Shown one piece after another: positions 8,230 to 16,523 of a stretch of DNA of 64,000 nt (position 1 is the stretch's first letter; every line of letters begins with the position of its first letter). The stretch is taken from positions 310,001 through 374,000 of the forward strand of contig NZ_CP041247.1 of the NCBI RefSeq assembly GCF_006711645.1. The letters are read 5' to 3'. The position numbers and the translations under genes are program-made. A model generated the notes under the pieces. That model was not told where the DNA came from, searched no databases, and was given only the letters and a program-made list of their open reading frames with translations. The stretch is from Klebsiella electrica. GTDB lineage: Bacteria; Pseudomonadota; Gammaproteobacteria; Enterobacterales; Enterobacteriaceae.

Positions 8230-9972
8230 ATGATAAACACACGTTCATGGCGTCAGGTGGTCATCGCTGCTTTGCTGGCCGGCGGAAGTTTTACCGCCGC
8301 GGCAAATCCCGCCCCGCCGCCCGTTTCTTATGGTGTAGAAGAAGATGTCTTTCACCCGGTTCGTGCCCGGCAGGGGATGGTTGCCTCGGTGGATGCGATG
8401 GCGACCCGTGTCGGGGTGGATATTTTGCGCCAGGGCGGCAACGCGGTCGATGCCGCGGTGGCCGTGGGCTATGCGCTGGCGGTCACGCATCCGCAGGCCG
8501 GTAATATTGGCGGCGGCGGGTTTATGATGCTGCGCACCAAAGACGGTAAAACGACGGCAATTGATTTTCGCGAAATGGCGCCTGAGCAGGCTACCCGGGA
8601 TATGTTCCTTGACGATCAGGGCAACCCGGATAGCAAAAAATCGCTCACTTCACATCTGGCCTCTGGTACGCCGGGTACCGTAGCGGGCTTCTCATTAGCG
8701 CTGGAAAAATACGGCACCATGCCGCTGAACAAGGTGATCCGTCCGGCGATTAAGCTGGCGGAAGAGGGCTTCACGGTGAACGATGCGTTGGCCGACGATC
8801 TGAAGACCTACGGGAGCGAAGTCATCCCCAGCCACCCGAACAGTAAAGCCATCTTCTGGAAAAACGGCGAGCCGTTGCAGAAAGGCGACAAGCTGGTGCA
8901 AAAACAGCTGGGCAAAAGTCTTGAGCTGATCGCGGAGCACGGTCCGGATGCGTTTTATAAAGGGGCGATTGCCGAGCAGATTGCCGATGAAATGCACAAA
9001 AACGGTGGGCTTATCACCAAAGCCGATCTTGCCGGCTATAAGGCGGTCGAGCGTACGCCGATAAGCGGCGAATATCGCGGTTATCAGGTGTTTTCGATGC
9101 CACCGCCTTCGTCCGGAGGGATCCACATCGTACAGATCCTCAATATCCTCGAAAATTTCGACATGCATAAATATGGCTTCGGCAGCGCAGACGCCATGCA
9201 GGTGATGGCGGAAGCTGAAAAACATGCCTATGCCGACCGCTCGGAGTATCTCGGCGATCCGGACTTCGTCAAAGTGCCGTGGCAGGCGCTGACCAACAAA
9301 GCCTACGCCAAATCGATTGCTGAACAGATTGATATCAACAAAGCCAAACCTTCGAGCCAGATTCGTCCGGGTAAACTGGCGCCGTATGAAAGTAACCAGA
9401 CCACCCATTTCTCAGTAGTGGATAAAGAGGGTAACGCGGTGGCGGTGACCTATACGCTGAATACCACCTTCGGGACCGGTATTGTGGCGGGGAGTTCCGG
9501 GATCATGCTGAACAACCAGATGGATGACTTCTCGGCGAAACCGGGCGTGCCCAATGTCTACGGGCTGGTGGGCGGCGATGCCAACGCCGTCGGGCCGAAA
9601 AAGCGTCCGCTGTCGTCGATGTCGCCGACTATTGTGGTGAAAGAGGGGAAAACCTGGCTGGTGACCGGCAGCCCGGGCGGTAGCCGTATCATTACCACCG
9701 TACTGCAGATGGTGGTCAACACCATCGATTTCGGTATGAACGTGGCGGAAGCCACCAATGCGCCGCGCTTCCATCATCAGTGGCTGCCGGATGAGCTGCG
9801 GGTGGAGAAGGGGTTTAGCCCGGATACGCTGAAGCTGCTGGAGCAGAAAGGGCAGAAAGTGGCGTTGAAAGAGGCGATGGGCAGTACCCAGAGCATTATG
9901 GTGGGCCCGGACGGGACGCTGTATGGCGCCTCCGATCCGCGCTCGCCCGGTGATTTGACGGCGGGGTACTGA
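8230..9972 (+). CDS. ggt: Gamma-glutamyltransferase, periplasmic
   Basis: A 580-residue proenzyme that cleaves and transfers the gamma-glutamyl group of glutathione in the periplasm. A signal peptide of about 25 residues ends in AAANPAPP. The autoprocessing nucleophile is Thr391 (first Thr of TTHFSVVD), at the same number as in E. coli; cleavage before it would give large and small subunits. The small subunit contains GSPGGSRI and the lid motif PLSSMSPT. A CAGGAG ribosome site precedes the ATG. It stands alone, divergent from yhhA and followed by a BIME cluster. Confidence 0.97.
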   Translation: MINTRSWRQVVIAALLAGGSFTAAANPAPPPVSYGVEEDVFHPVRARQGMVASVDAMATRVGVDILRQGGNAVDAAVAVGYALAVTHPQAGNIGGGGFMMLRTKDGKTTAIDFREMAPEQATRDMFLDDQGNPDSKKSLTSHLASGTPGTVAGFSLALEKYGTMPLNKVIRPAIKLAEEGFTVNDALADDLKTYGSEVIPSHPNSKAIFWKNGEPLQKGDKLVQKQLGKSLELIAEHGPDAFYKGAIAEQIADEMHKNGGLITKADLAGYKAVERTPISGEYRGYQVFSMPPPSSGGIHIVQILNILENFDMHKYGFGSADAMQVMAEAEKHAYADRSEYLGDPDFVKVPWQALTNKAYAKSIAEQIDINKAKPSSQIRPGKLAPYESNQTTHFSVVDKEGNAVAVTYTLNTTFGTGIVAGSSGIMLNNQMDDFSAKPGVPNVYGLVGGDANAVGPKKRPLSSMSPTIVVKEGKTWLVTGSPGGSRIITTVLQMVVNTIDFGMNVAEATNAPRFHHQWLPDELRVEKGFSPDTLKLLEQKGQKVALKEAMGSTQSIMVGPDGTLYGASDPRSPGDLTAGY

Positions 9973-9980
9973 TTTATTTG

Positions 9981-10224
9981 CCGGGCGGCACTGCGTTTGC
10001 CCGGCCTACAGGATGATGCGGGGTCTCCCGGCAAGCGTTGCACCGCCGGGCAAATCCCCGATGGGCTGAACGGGGGTATTTACCCTCCTCCGGCTTATCG
10101 ATGGGCCGGTAGCGCAGGAGATGGCGGGAAGCTGCGGATAAAATGCCGGGTGGCGGCTGACGCCTTACCCGGCCTACAGGATGATGCGGGGTCTCAGGCC
10201 CGGCAAGCGTTGCGCCGCCGGGCA
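9981..10224. repeat. BIME cluster with duplicated unit between ggt and yhhY
   Basis: Several REP-type GCCGGGC palindromes. A 28-bp segment beginning CCCGGCCTACAGGATGATGC occurs twice without change, at 10000-10027 and 10168-10195, each followed by nearly identical CGGCAAGCGTTGC.CCGCCGGGCAA. The cluster fills the whole gap between two convergent genes. Confidence 0.85.
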
Positions 10225-10235
10225 ATACTTAGCGC

Positions 10236-10724
10236 TTACTTGAGGCGCGCCATAAAATGCGCATCCACATACTCGCCGTTGCGCAGGGCGAATCTCTTAC
10301 CGGTCCCTTCCACAATAAAGCCAAATTTGCGGTAAAGCGCTATCGCGGAGGGGTTGTCTGTAAACACGGTTAACTCAATGCGATCGACGCGTAGCCAGTT
10401 ATCACACAGATTAACCATCTCGCGCATCAGCGCGCTGCCGACGCCACGACCGCGCGCCTGCGCCGCAACGCTCACACCGAAGGTCGCTACGTGGCTGCGA
10501 CGAGGGCTGGGCTCGACGCTTAGCCTGAGGTGGCCCACCACCTGTTCGTCGACAGTGGCGACCAGATGACGGCTACCGGGTTTCGGTAGCAGGCGTTCCT
10601 GCCACATTTCCATCGAGGGATGAGGTAGCTGTAGCGTGTCGTGATAGACCTCCGGATGCGCAGTAAGCTGGCGTAAAGGTTCTGCATCACGCGGTTCAGC
10701 GTGGCGTATCACGATATCACTCAT
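10236..10724 (-). CDS. yhhY: YhhY/AaaT, GNAT-family amino acid N-acetyltransferase
   Basis: A 162-residue GNAT acetyltransferase. The start at 10724 (MSDIVIRHAE) has an AGGAGAAG ribosome site and matches the E. coli N-terminus; an upstream in-frame ATG adds eight arginine-rich residues and lacks support. The acetyl-CoA binding motif A appears as RGRGVGSALMREM (about residues 90-102), and the C-terminal YRKFGFIVEGTGKRFALRNGEY is characteristic of YhhY. The E. coli protein has been reported to acetylate certain amino acids and derivatives; substrate here is inferred by homology. It converges on ggt across the BIME cluster and diverges from ryhB. Confidence 0.9.
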   Translation of the reverse strand: MSDIVIRHAEPRDAEPLRQLTAHPEVYHDTLQLPHPSMEMWQERLLPKPGSRHLVATVDEQVVGHLRLSVEPSPRRSHVATFGVSVAAQARGRGVGSALMREMVNLCDNWLRVDRIELTVFTDNPSAIALYRKFGFIVEGTGKRFALRNGEYVDAHFMARLK

Positions 10725-10831
10725 TCCTCTTCTCCTGTGCCGCGGCATCGCGGTCTTGATCTACTTTATGGGTCTTTTAAACATCCCTGGCTTTAAAAAA
10801 TGCGTCAATGCCTAATTTTTGCAAAAAGGGG

Positions 10832-10867
10832 TAGACAAGTGCGAATGAGAATGATTATTATTGTACT
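10832..10867 (+). promoter_or_regulatory. ryhB promoter with Fur box
   Basis: -35 TAGACA (10832-10837) and -10 TATTAT (10856-10861) are separated by 18 bp. Between and over the -10 lies AATGAGAATGATTATTATT (10844-10862), a Fur-box-like sequence. Iron-bound Fur would block transcription of the small RNA that starts at about 10868. Confidence 0.85.
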
Positions 10868-10962
10868 GCATTCAGGGAGACCCTTGCGGAAAGCCTGAAA
10901 GCACGACATTGCTCACATTGCTTCCAGTATTACTTTAGCCAGCCACGCGCTGGCTTTTTTTT
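10868..10962 (+). ncRNA. ryhB: RyhB, iron-stress small RNA
   Basis: A 95-base RNA gene in the same yhhY-yhhX gap as in E. coli. The conserved core, containing CCTGAAAGCACGACATTGC followed by TCACATTGCTTCCAGTATTACTT, is the Hfq-dependent pairing region used against mRNAs of iron-using proteins. A rho-independent terminator (AGCCAGC/GCTGGCT, then eight T) ends it. The first 20 bases differ somewhat from E. coli (GCATTCAGGGAGACCC rather than GCGATCAGGAAGACCC), and the region before the terminator has one extra T. Fur control is indicated by the overlapping Fur box. Confidence 0.95.
10937..10962 (+). terminator. Rho-independent terminator of ryhB
   Basis: Stem AGCCAGC/GCTGGCT, 5-base loop CACGC, then an uninterrupted run of eight T. 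In Hfq-dependent RNAs this poly-U tail is also the Hfq binding site. Confidence 0.93.
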
Positions 10963-11066
10963 GCTTTTTTGCCGGCCGTTTCCACCATCCTGAATGGGTC
11001 AGGCGTTAAGTTCATCGCCGGGGTGCGCTATGGTTAGCAGCAGAAACCTCAACACAGGACGGCGTT

Positions 11067-12104
11067 ATGACTCTGCACTGCGCATTTATTGGATTTGGCA
11101 AAAGCACTACCCGCTACCACCTTCCGTATGTTCTGCACCGTAAAGACCACTGGCACGTCGCGCATATCTATCGTCGTAGCGCGAAGCCGCAGGAGCAAGC
11201 GCCGCAGTACTCACATATCCATTTCACCAGCGAACTTGATGAGGTGCTCAATGATCCGCAGGTGAAGCTGGTCATTGTCTGTACCCATGCGGATAGCCAT
11301 TTTGAGTATGCAAAGCGCGCGCTAGAGGCCGGTAAAAATGTGCTGGTAGAAAAACCGTTTACCTCGACGTTAGCCGAGGCGAAAGCGCTGTTTGCGCTGG
11401 CGAAAAGCCGGGGGTTGACCGTGACGCCATACCAGAACCGCCGCTTTGATTCCTGTTTCCTGACGATGAAAAAGGTGATTGAGAGCGGCAAACTGGGCGA
11501 GATCGTGGAGGTTGAGAGCCATTTTGACCTCTATCGCCCGGTCGCAGAAACGCAGCCCGGAGTGCCGCAGGATGGCGCATTCTACGGTCTTGGCGTGCAT
11601 ACGATGGATCAGATTATCTCGTTATTTGGCCGCCCGGACCGCGTGACCTATGACATCCGCAGCCTGCGTAACAAAGCCAATCCGGACGATACGTTTGAAG
11701 CCCAGCTGTTCTACGGCGACCTGAAGGCGATTGTCAAAACCAGCTACCTGGTGAAGCTGCCGTATCCGAAGTTTATCGTCCACGGCCATAAAGGCTCATT
11801 TATCAAATACGGTATCGATCGGCAGGAAACCAGCCTGAAAGCCAATATTATGCCGGGTGAGCCGGGATTCGGCGCGGACGATACGTTTGGCCTGCTGGAG
11901 TACGTCAATGAGGCGGGTGAAACCGTGCGGGAAGAGATCCCGCTTGAAACCGGTGACTATGGGCGGGTCTATGATGCGCTGCATGAAACCCTCGTTAACG
12001 GTCAGCCAAATTACGTCAAGGAATCTGACGTTCTCACGAATATGGAGATCCTCGGACGCGGGTTTGAACAGCCCTCTCCGGCCACAATAACCCTCGATAA
12101 ATAA
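11067..12104 (+). CDS. yhhX: YhhX, Gfo/Idh/MocA-family oxidoreductase
   Basis: A 345-residue NAD(P)-dependent oxidoreductase of unknown physiological substrate. The N-terminal Rossmann fold begins CAFIGFGKSTTRYHLPY, and the family signature VLVEKPF (about residues 94-100) carries the expected catalytic lysine. The C-terminal half is the usual beta-sheet substrate domain with GVHTMDQ. Length equals E. coli YhhX. It lies between ryhB and yhhW on the same strand. An inverted repeat follows the stop. Confidence 0.93.
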   Translation: MTLHCAFIGFGKSTTRYHLPYVLHRKDHWHVAHIYRRSAKPQEQAPQYSHIHFTSELDEVLNDPQVKLVIVCTHADSHFEYAKRALEAGKNVLVEKPFTSTLAEAKALFALAKSRGLTVTPYQNRRFDSCFLTMKKVIESGKLGEIVEVESHFDLYRPVAETQPGVPQDGAFYGLGVHTMDQIISLFGRPDRVTYDIRSLRNKANPDDTFEAQLFYGDLKAIVKTSYLVKLPYPKFIVHGHKGSFIKYGIDRQETSLKANIMPGEPGFGADDTFGLLEYVNEAGETVREEIPLETGDYGRVYDALHETLVNGQPNYVKESDVLTNMEILGRGFEQPSPATITLDK

Positions 12105-12114
12105 GCCCTCCTGG

Positions 12115-12151
12115 CTCCTCTGCAATTGTTCATATTTTTTGAACAGAGGAG
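12115..12151 (+). terminator. Inverted repeat after yhhX
   Basis: Outer stem CTCCTCTG/CAGAGGAG, and inside it GTTCA/TGAAC around an AT-rich loop (GTTCATATTTTTTGAAC). TCAATTTT follows. It is probably the yhhX terminator, though the inner palindrome could also be an operator for the yhhW promoter. Confidence 0.55.
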
Positions 12152-12225
12152 TCAATTTTCACCCTCTATGATCGTGAGTGGATTGAGTCCACACTGACTC
12201 CATCGAAAACATACGGGGGTGCAAC

Positions 12226-12921
12226 ATGATCTACTTACGCAAAGCTAACGAACGCGGTCACGCTAACCATGGCTGGCTGGATTCCTGGCATACTTTCTCT
12301 TTCGCGAACTATTATGATCCGAACTTTATGGGCTTCTCAGCGCTGCGCGTGATTAACGATGACGTGATTGATGCCGGCCAGGGCTTCGGTACCCATCCGC
12401 ACAAAGATATGGAAATCCTGACCTACGTGCTGGAAGGGGCGGTGGAGCACCAGGATAGCATGGGTAACAAAGAGCAGGTTCCGGCGGGCGAGTTCCAGAT
12501 CATGAGCGCCGGTACCGGGATCCGTCACTCCGAGTACAACCCAAGCAACACGGAAAAACTGCATCTGTATCAGATCTGGATTATGCCGGAAGAAAACGGC
12601 ATCACTCCGCGCTACGAACAGCGTCGCTTTGATGCTCTGCAGGGCAAACAGCTGGTGCTGTCGCCGGATGCCCGTGACGGTTCACTAAAAGTGCACCAGG
12701 ATATGGAACTGTACCGCTGGGCGCTGCTGAAAGATGAACAGTCGGTGCATCAGATTGCCGCGGAACGCCGCGTGTGGATTCAGGTGGTGAAAGGCGAAGT
12801 GACGATTAACGGTACCAAAGCGACCACCAGCGATGGCCTGGCGATTTGGGACGAGCAGGCGATTTCGGTTCACGCCGACAGCGATAGTGAGATCCTGCTG
12901 TTCGATCTGCCGCCGGTCTGA
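12226..12921 (+). CDS. yhhW: YhhW, pirin-family quercetin 2,3-dioxygenase
   Basis: A 231-residue bicupin of the pirin family. The N-terminal cupin holds the metal ligands in GFGTHPHKDMEI (two His) and GTGIRHSEYN (His and Glu), the arrangement seen in E. coli YhhW, which has quercetinase activity in vitro; the physiological substrate is unknown. Length equals the E. coli protein. A GGGGG ribosome site lies 8 bases before the ATG. It is followed by a strong terminator and then gntR. Confidence 0.94.
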   Translation: MIYLRKANERGHANHGWLDSWHTFSFANYYDPNFMGFSALRVINDDVIDAGQGFGTHPHKDMEILTYVLEGAVEHQDSMGNKEQVPAGEFQIMSAGTGIRHSEYNPSNTEKLHLYQIWIMPEENGITPRYEQRRFDALQGKQLVLSPDARDGSLKVHQDMELYRWALLKDEQSVHQIAAERRVWIQVVKGEVTINGTKATTSDGLAIWDEQAISVHADSDSEILLFDLPPV

Positions 12922-12949
12922 TGCGGTTCTGAAGATGTTTAAATAAATT

Positions 12950-12983
12950 GCGCAACCTTCCCGGATGTTTGGGAAGGTTGCGC
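12950..12983 (+). terminator. Terminator between yhhW and gntR
   Basis: A 13-bp perfect stem GCGCAACCTTCCC/GGGAAGGTTGCGC with an 8-base loop, followed by a short TTT. It separates the pirin gene from the gluconate repressor. Confidence 0.8.
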
Positions 12984-13047
12984 TTTGTCCGTGATAAACT
13001 GAGAAAATGTCTCCCCGTTATCACAGTCAGGAATCACAGTCAGGACG

Positions 13048-14043
13048 ATGAAAAAGAAAAGACCCGTACTTCAGGATGTAGCCGATCTTGTCGGCGTGAC
13101 CAAAATGACGGTCAGTCGCTTTTTACGTAACCCGGAACAGGTTTCCGAGGCCCTGCGTGGCAAGATTGCCGCTGCTCTCGATGAACTGGGTTATATCCCC
13201 AATCGTGCGCCTGATATCCTCTCTAATGCCACCAGTCGCGCCATTGGCGTGCTGCTGCCCTCGTTAACCAACCAGGTCTTCTCGGAAGTGCTGCGCGGAA
13301 TTGAAAGCGTCACCGATGCCTTCGGCTACCAGACGATGCTGGCGCACTACGGCTATAAGCCGGAAATGGAAGAAAAGCGTCTTGAATCCATGCTCTCATG
13401 GAACATTGATGGCCTGATTCTCACCGAACGTACCCATACTCCTCGCACGCTGAAAATGATCGAAGTTGCCGGTATCCCGGTGGTGGAACTGATGGACAGC
13501 CAGTCGCCGTGCCTCGATATCGCCGTCGGTTTTGATAACTTCGATGCCGCGCGCCAGATGACCGCAGCGATTATTGCTCGCGGCCATCGCCACGTGGCGT
13601 ATCTGGGGGCGCGCCTCGATGAACGTACTATCATCAAGCAAAAGGGATACGAACAGGCGATGCGCGATGCCGGCATGACGCCGTATAGCGTGATGGTTGA
13701 ACAATCTTCATCCTATTCGTCAGGGATTGAGCTGATGCGCCAGGCGCGTCGCGAATATCCGCAGCTCGATGGCATCTTCTGTACCAACGATGACCTTGCG
13801 GTCGGCGCCGCCTTTGAGTGCCAGCGCCTGGGATTGAAAATTCCGCACGATATGGCGATAGCCGGTTTCCACGGCCATGATATTGGTCAGGTGATGGAGC
13901 CGCGACTGGCCAGCGTGCTGACTCCGCGCGAGCGAATGGGGCGCATTGGTGCCGAGCGGCTGCTGGCCCGCATTCGGGGTGAAGTTGTGACGCCTAAGAT
14001 GTTAGATTTAGGTTTCACATTGTCACCGGGCGGATCAATTTAG
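13048..14043 (+). CDS. gntR: GntR, gluconate operon repressor (LacI family)
   Basis: A 331-residue LacI/GalR-family repressor. The N-terminal helix-turn-helix and hinge are in LQDVADLVGVTKMTVSRFLRNPEQV (about residues 8-32). The periplasmic-binding-like domain that senses gluconate follows. Length and sequence match E. coli GntR. In E. coli it represses gntK, gntU, gntT and the Entner-Doudoroff genes; here both gntKU and gntT carry operator-like palindromes within the window. The gene has its own start region below the yhhW terminator. Confidence 0.97.
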   Translation: MKKKRPVLQDVADLVGVTKMTVSRFLRNPEQVSEALRGKIAAALDELGYIPNRAPDILSNATSRAIGVLLPSLTNQVFSEVLRGIESVTDAFGYQTMLAHYGYKPEMEEKRLESMLSWNIDGLILTERTHTPRTLKMIEVAGIPVVELMDSQSPCLDIAVGFDNFDAARQMTAAIIARGHRHVAYLGARLDERTIIKQKGYEQAMRDAGMTPYSVMVEQSSSYSSGIELMRQARREYPQLDGIFCTNDDLAVGAAFECQRLGLKIPHDMAIAGFHGHDIGQVMEPRLASVLTPRERMGRIGAERLLARIRGEVVTPKMLDLGFTLSPGGSI

Positions 14044-14052
14044 ACTGACAAG

Positions 14053-14068
14053 TTTGAAGTAGATCACA
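14053..14068 (+). promoter_or_regulatory. Candidate CRP site upstream of gntKU
   Basis: TTTGA-N6-TCACA, a 9/10 match to the TGTGA-N6-TCACA consensus, lies about 160 bp before gntK and 55 bp upstream of the first GntR operator. Catabolite activation of gntKU is known in E. coli. Confidence 0.6.
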
Positions 14069-14121
14069 CATATTCATTTCTGGCACGAATGGTGATTGCT
14101 TATCCCTAAATCCGGCATGAC

Positions 14122-14151
14122 AATGTTACCGATAACAGTTACCCGTAACAA
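14122..14151 (+). promoter_or_regulatory. Tandem GntR operators upstream of gntK
   Basis: Two adjoining palindromes, TGTTACCGATAACA (within 14123-14138) and AGTTACCCGTAACA (14137-14150), both fit the GntR consensus TGTTACCGGTAACA. They lie 80-105 bp before the gntK start. Confidence 0.8.
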
Positions 14152-14228
14152 TCAATCTGCATACGAGCCTTCACGCTGTATTCTTGCAGCCAGTACGGCT
14201 TCGTATATGTGTCCAGTGGGAGGAAGCT

Positions 14229-14759
14229 TTGAGCACGACTAACCATGATCACCACGTCTATGTCCTGATGGGCGTTTCCGGCAGTGGTAAATCCGCTGTC
14301 GCCAGCGAAGTGGCGCATCAGCTGCATGCCGCGTTTCTCGATGGTGACTTTCTGCATCCGCGTAGCAACATCAACAAGATGGCCTCCGGCGAGCCGTTAA
14401 ACGACGATGACCGTACGCCGTGGCTGCAGGCGCTGAACGACGCCGCTTTTGCCATGCAGCGTACAAATAAAGTCTCGCTGATCGTCTGTTCCGCACTGAA
14501 AAAGAGCTATCGCGATATTCTCCGCAAGGGCAACCCGAATCTCTCTTTCGTCTACCTGAAAGGCGATTTTGACCTGATCGAAAGCCGTCTGAAGGCGCGT
14601 AAAGGCCATTTCTTTAAAACCCAGATGCTGGTGACCCAGTTTGAAACGCTGCAGGAACCTGGCGCAGACGAAGGCGACGTTTTAATCGTCGATATTGATC
14701 AATCGCTGGAAGGCGTGGTCGCGAGCACCATTGAGGTGATCAACAAAGGCAGTAACTAG
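14229..14759 (+). CDS. gntK: GntK, thermoresistant gluconokinase
   Basis: A 176-residue kinase that phosphorylates gluconate to 6-phosphogluconate in the cytosol. The P-loop GVSGSGKS is at residues 15-22. The start is TTG at 14229 (MSTTNHDHH), 5 bases after GGGAGGA; it matches the E. coli N-terminus, and an upstream ATG in the frame would place extra residues across the promoter region. The gene overlaps gntU by 1 bp, as a gntKU operon below the CRP and GntR sites. Confidence 0.95.
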   Translation: MSTTNHDHHVYVLMGVSGSGKSAVASEVAHQLHAAFLDGDFLHPRSNINKMASGEPLNDDDRTPWLQALNDAAFAMQRTNKVSLIVCSALKKSYRDILRKGNPNLSFVYLKGDFDLIESRLKARKGHFFKTQMLVTQFETLQEPGADEGDVLIVDIDQSLEGVVASTIEVINKGSN

Positions 14760-16099
14760 TGAGTACATTAACGCTTGTTTTAACAGCAGTTGGCTCCGTT
14801 TTGCTGCTGCTGTTTTTAGTCATGAAGGCGCGTATGCATGCTTTCGTGGCTTTGATGGTGGTTTCTATTGGCGCGGGTCTCTTTTCCGGAATGCCGCTGG
14901 ATAAAATCGCGGCGACGATGGAAAAAGGGATGGGTGGGACGCTGGGCTTCCTGGCGATCGTCGTGGCACTCGGAGCGATGTTCGGCAAGATCCTGCATGA
15001 AACCGGCGCTGTCGATCAGATTGCCGTGAAGATGTTGAAATCTTTCGGCCACAGCCGCGCCCATTACGCGATTGGCCTCGCCGGTCTTATCTGTGCGCTG
15101 CCGCTGTTTTTCGAAGTGGCGATCGTGCTGCTGATCAGCGTGGCCTTCTCCATGGCGCGCCATACCGGTACTAACCTGGTGAAACTGGTTATCCCGCTGT
15201 TTGCGGGCGTGGCGGCCGCGGCGGCGTTCCTGCTGCCCGGACCGGCGCCGATGCTGCTGGCATCGCAAATGCACGCTGATTTTGGCTGGATGATCCTGAT
15301 TGGCCTGTGCGCGGCGATTCCGGGCATGATTATCGCCGGGCCGCTGTGGGGCAACTTCATCAGCCGCTACGTTGAGCTGCATATTCCTGACGATATTAGC
15401 GAACCAAGCCTCGGTGAAGGCAAGATGCCGTCCTTTGCCTTTAGCCTGTCGCTGATTCTCCTGCCGCTGGTGCTGGTGGGGCTGAAAACAATCGCCGCGC
15501 GCTTTGTGCCGGTTGGCTCCAGCGCTTACGAATGGTTTGAGTTTATCGGCCATCCGTTCACCGCGATTCTGATAGCCTGTCTGGTGGCTATCTATGGCCT
15601 GGCGGTACGTCAGGGGATGGCGAAAGATCGGGTGATGGAGATCTGCGGTCATGCGCTGCAGCCTGCGGGGATTATCCTGCTGGTTATCGGCGCTGGCGGC
15701 GTGTTCAAACAGGTGCTGGTTGACTCCGGCGTGGGGCCGGCGCTCGGCGAAGCGCTGACGGGCATGGGTCTGCCTGTCGCTATTACCTGCTTCGTGCTGG
15801 CGGCCGCGGTACGTATTATCCAGGGTTCCGCAACCGTCGCCTGCTTAACCGCCGTCGGGCTGGTGATGCCGGTCATCGAGCAGCTGAACTACAGCGGCGC
15901 GCAGATGGCGGCGCTCTCCATCTGTATCGCGGGCGGTTCCATCGTAGTGAGCCACGTCAACGATGCGGGTTTCTGGCTGTTCGGGAAATTTACCGGCGCC
16001 AGCGAAGCGCAGACGCTGAAAACCTGGACGATGATGGAAACTATCCTCGGCACCACCGGTGCCATCGTTGGTATGATCGCGTTTACGCTGTTAAGCTAA
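14759..16099 (+). CDS. gntU: GntU, low-affinity gluconate permease
   Basis: A 446-residue GntP-family inner-membrane transporter with about 12-14 hydrophobic segments, taking up gluconate with protons. The start is GTG at 14759, overlapping the last base of the gntK stop. Motifs characteristic of the family include ALPLFFEVAIVLLISVAF, PGPAPMLLASQ and SHVNDAGFWLF near the C-terminus. Length equals E. coli GntU. It is a paralogue of GntT later in the window (45709-47025). Confidence 0.96.
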   Translation: MSTLTLVLTAVGSVLLLLFLVMKARMHAFVALMVVSIGAGLFSGMPLDKIAATMEKGMGGTLGFLAIVVALGAMFGKILHETGAVDQIAVKMLKSFGHSRAHYAIGLAGLICALPLFFEVAIVLLISVAFSMARHTGTNLVKLVIPLFAGVAAAAAFLLPGPAPMLLASQMHADFGWMILIGLCAAIPGMIIAGPLWGNFISRYVELHIPDDISEPSLGEGKMPSFAFSLSLILLPLVLVGLKTIAARFVPVGSSAYEWFEFIGHPFTAILIACLVAIYGLAVRQGMAKDRVMEICGHALQPAGIILLVIGAGGVFKQVLVDSGVGPALGEALTGMGLPVAITCFVLAAAVRIIQGSATVACLTAVGLVMPVIEQLNYSGAQMAALSICIAGGSIVVSHVNDAGFWLFGKFTGASEAQTLKTWTMMETILGTTGAIVGMIAFTLLS

Positions 16100-16523
16100 A
16101 CGGCGAAATATTGCCCGGCCGAGCGACGCGAGGCCGGGCATATCACCCGCCTGATACCGGCAAAATCCCTCTCTGCTGAGCGATAAGACAAAAGGATTAC
16201 GCCTCGTAAGGCCGCATCAGGCCTGGTTTCCTCCGCTTTCCTCCCCGGCGCGATATCGCTAGATTTCTGCGCAGATCCATAATCCAGATCAATAAAAAAG
16301 CGGCGGAAAATATTCCCTTCCTGAGGCAATTCCCCCGATAATCTTCGAGGTTTTTCTGGAGACTGATACCGACAGAAGCTGCGTTCAATAAGTTGCTTTT
16401 CTGATTGCCGTGCAATCATTGATTAATTTCACTTGCGACTTTAGCAGCATTTTGTAATGTGAGAGATGATCCAGCAGGAAACTGGCTAGGCACAAACAGC
16501 ACACATCTCCCAGGAAATACGTT
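16100..16523. other. 424-bp gap between gntU and asd
   Basis: No credible gene. A perfect 8-bp hairpin GCCCGGCC/GGCCGGGC (16113-16139) follows gntU and probably ends its transcript, though no T run follows. A second REP-like stretch with GGCC...GGCC lies near 16210-16224. The rest presumably contains the asd promoter, whose elements I could not assign with confidence. E. coli has yhgN (MarC family) here; I see no trace of it. Confidence 0.6.

Noticed and set aside
16126..16440. Small open frames in the gntU-asd gap
   Set aside because: No ribosome sites, no similarity that I recognise, and they overlap REP-like sequence.
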